From Pseudomonadaceae bacterium (GTDB lineage: Bacteria > Pseudomonadota > Gammaproteobacteria > Pseudomonadales > Pseudomonadaceae): a DNA stretch of 35,395 nucleotides. Positions 33,939-35,395 of the stretch are shown here, in pieces. Each line of letters opens with the position of its first letter. Within the stretch, counting starts at the first letter, position 1. The notes below the pieces were generated by a model, which saw nothing but the letters and a program-made list of their open reading frames with translations, had not been told where the DNA came from and made no database searches. Position numbers and translations under genes: made by a program. Location: assembly GCA_007692485.1 (NCBI GenBank), contig REBY01000079.1, forward strand, positions 1 through 35,395, written 5' to 3'.

Positions 33939-34370
33939 ATGAGCGAAAATCGCATCAATCAAGAGAGTCAGGTCACCCTGCATTTCACCCTGAAATTGCC
34001 CGATGGCGAGGTGGTCGACAGTACCCTGGACAAGCAACCGGCTACCTTCAAAGTCGGTGATGGCAGTCTGTTGCCCGGTTTTGAGCAGGCGCTTTATGGG
34101 CTTAAGGCGGGTGACCAGCGTAGCTTCGAGATTGACCCTGAGCATGGCTTTGGCCCGGGCAATCCGCAGAACATTCAGGTGATGCCGCGCGACAACTTCA
34201 ACGAAATGGAGCTGGAAACCGGTTTGCTGGTGATTTTCCAGGACGCCGCCGGTGGCGAACTCCCAGGGGTGGTCAAAACAATCCATGACACCACGGTCGA
34301 GGTGGATTTCAACCATCCGCTGGCCGGCAAGGTGGTGACCTTTGAGGTCGAGATTATTGCTGTCGCCTGA
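33939..34370 (+). CDS. fkpB: FKBP-type peptidyl-prolyl isomerase, SlpA-type
   Basis: A 143-residue cytoplasmic peptidyl-prolyl isomerase and chaperone of the SlyD/SlpA branch. The FKBP core is split by the inserted IF domain: VTLHFTLKLPDGEVVDSTL and LLPGFEQALYGLKAGDQRSFEI come first, then the insert beginning PEHGFGPGNPQNIQVMPRDNF, then the closing DFNHPLAGKVVTFEVEI, which is diagnostic. It lacks the His-rich metal-binding tail of SlyD, so SlpA (also called fkpB) is the better name. The position between lspA and ispH is the classical one in gammaproteobacteria. Confidence 0.95.
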   Translation: MSENRINQESQVTLHFTLKLPDGEVVDSTLDKQPATFKVGDGSLLPGFEQALYGLKAGDQRSFEIDPEHGFGPGNPQNIQVMPRDNFNEMELETGLLVIFQDAAGGELPGVVKTIHDTTVEVDFNHPLAGKVVTFEVEIIAVA

Positions 34371-34412
34371 TGGGTGAATGTGCATCATGGTTCCACTTCA
34401 TGCATAATACTT

Positions 34413-34425
34413 GAGTAAATTACTC
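34413..34425. promoter_or_regulatory. Small palindrome upstream of ispH
   Basis: GAGTAA and TTACTC flank a single central A, giving a perfect 6-bp inverted repeat 22 bases before the ispH start. It is in an AT-rich stretch that holds TATAAC just downstream and could be an operator or promoter element. No binder can be named. Confidence 0.3.
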
Positions 34426-34447
34426 TGTTATAACGCCGAGGCTGTGT

Positions 34448-35395
34448 ATGCAGATCAAATTGGCCAACCCCCGTGGTTTCTGTGCCGGGGTCGACCGCGC
34501 TATCGAGATCGTCAATCGGGCGCTTGAGGTGTTCGAGCCGCCGATCTATGTGCGCCATGAAGTGGTGCACAACAAGTTTGTGGTTGAGGATCTGCGCAGC
34601 CGGGGTGCCATCTTTGTCGAGGAAATCGATCAGGTGCCGGATGATGTCATTGTTATCTTCAGTGCCCATGGGGTATCCCAAGAAGTGCGGCAGCAGGCGG
34701 CTGATCGTGGGTTGAAGGTGTTTGATGCGACCTGTCCGCTGGTGACCAAGGTGCATATGGAAGTGGCCCGTTACAGCCGGGATGGCCGTGAATGCATTCT
34801 TATCGGGCATGCCGGGCACCCGGAAGTGGAAGGCACCATGGGTCAGTATGACGCTGCCAATGGCGGGGCCATTTATCTGGTTGAAGATGAGGCGGATGTA
34901 GCAGCGTTGCAGGTGCAGCATCCTGACCGGCTGGCTTTTGTGACCCAGACGACCTTATCAATGGATGACACGGCGCGGGTGATTGATGCCCTGCGTGCCC
35001 GTTTTCCGTCGATCAACGGGCCACGCAAGGATGATATCTGCTACGCCACGCAGAACCGTCAGGATGCGGTGAAGCAACTGGCGGCGGATTGTGATCTGGT
35101 GTTGGTGGTGGGTAGTCCGAACAGCTCCAATTCCAACCGTTTGCGTGAGCTGTCCGAGCGTATGGGTACGCCGGCCTACCTGATTGATGGTGCAGATGAG
35201 ATTGATCGCAACTGGCTGCAGGGTGTTCAGAACATCGGTGTGACTGCCGGTGCTTCGGCACCTGATATTTTAGTGCGTGAAGTGATCCAGCATTTGCATA
35301 GCTGGGGGGCTACCGGTGCCGAAGAGCTGGCCGGGCGGGAAGAGAATATTGTCTTCAGCATGCCTAAAGAGTTGCGGCTGGTGGATGTTGGTGAG
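34448..35395 (+). CDS. ispH: 4-hydroxy-3-methylbut-2-enyl diphosphate reductase (partial, runs off the edge)
   Basis: The first 316 codons of the last enzyme of the MEP pathway, which reduces HMBPP to isopentenyl and dimethylallyl diphosphate using a [4Fe-4S] cluster. The three cluster cysteines are C12 (GFCAGV), C96 (DATCPLV) and C198 (DDICYATQ). The catalytic Glu region [10 protein letters not shown] and the substrate-binding [10 protein letters not shown] are also present. Only the extreme C-terminus is missing. GAGG at 34438-34441 lies 6 bases before the ATG. With ispB in the same window it feeds the isoprenoid supply for quinones and undecaprenyl lipids. Confidence 0.97.
   Translation, partial: MQIKLANPRGFCAGVDRAIEIVNRALEVFEPPIYVRHEVVHNKFVVEDLRSRGAIFVEEIDQVPDDVIVIFSAHGVSQEVRQQAADRGLKVFDATCPLVTKVHMEVARYSRDGRECILIGHAGHPEVEGTMGQYDAANGGAIYLVEDEADVAALQVQHPDRLAFVTQTTLSMDDTARVIDALRARFPSINGPRKDDICYATQNRQDAVKQLAADCDLVLVVGSPNSSNSNRLRELSERMGTPAYLIDGADEIDRNWLQGVQNIGVTAGASAPDILVREVIQHLHSWGATGAEELAGREENIVFSMPKELRLVDVGE

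Overview
The window reads as a chromosomal segment from a Pseudomonas-like gammaproteobacterium, possibly of the marine Halopseudomonas (P. pertucinogena) group; the genus is an inference. The main reason is the right half. The order fklB - ispB - rplU - rpmA - obgE - proB - rpsT(reverse) - murJ - ribF - ileS - lspA - fkpB - ispH is, from memory, close to the PA4572-PA4557 block of Pseudomonas aeruginosa. Moderately high GC and frequent GTG starts behind good Shine-Dalgarno sites agree with this. I saw no tRNA, rRNA, CRISPR array, insertion sequence or phage gene.

Left part (1-6.4 kb): the tail of an unidentified gene, a zinc-less MDR oxidoreductase (reverse), a membrane-anchored M23 peptidase, a small uncharacterised protein, a GNAT acetyltransferase, a membrane-anchored alpha/beta hydrolase, two tiny single-pass membrane proteins (one only 24 residues), and DUF924 and DUF2784 proteins. 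These are mostly short, separately controlled housekeeping or accessory genes.

Middle part (6.4-19.7 kb): this is the most unusual stretch. A single 1269-residue reverse-strand gene joins a 7Fe ferredoxin, an adrenodoxin-reductase-type FAD/NADP reductase and a bis-MGD molybdenum oxidoreductase. It should be a self-contained NADPH-to-molybdenum electron chain, with Asp where the Cys/Sec metal ligand normally lies. A divergent AraC-family regulator shares its promoter region, which carries TGNCA half-sites. Next come a ferritin-like protein, two membrane proteins of unknown function, a CHAD protein, a YjbR protein, a double-CDGSH/glutamate-synthase FMN-domain fusion, a YghU-type glutathione oxidoreductase, a second long GST-like protein and a MocR/GntR aminotransferase-like regulator. 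Iron-sulfur and thiol redox chemistry recurs across this block.

Right part (19.8-35.4 kb): trmA is coupled to an NCS2 purine permease. The conserved core block follows: protein folding (fklB, fkpB), isoprenoid/quinone precursors (ispB, ispH), ribosome and GTPase functions (rplU, rpmA, obgE, rpsT), proline synthesis (proB), lipid II flipping (murJ), FAD synthesis (ribF), isoleucyl-tRNA (ileS) and lipoprotein signal peptidase (lspA). ispH runs off the right edge. Clear intrinsic terminators follow rpmA and lie between proB and rpsT. Good sigma-70 promoters precede ispB, rplU, rpsT and the araC-type gene.
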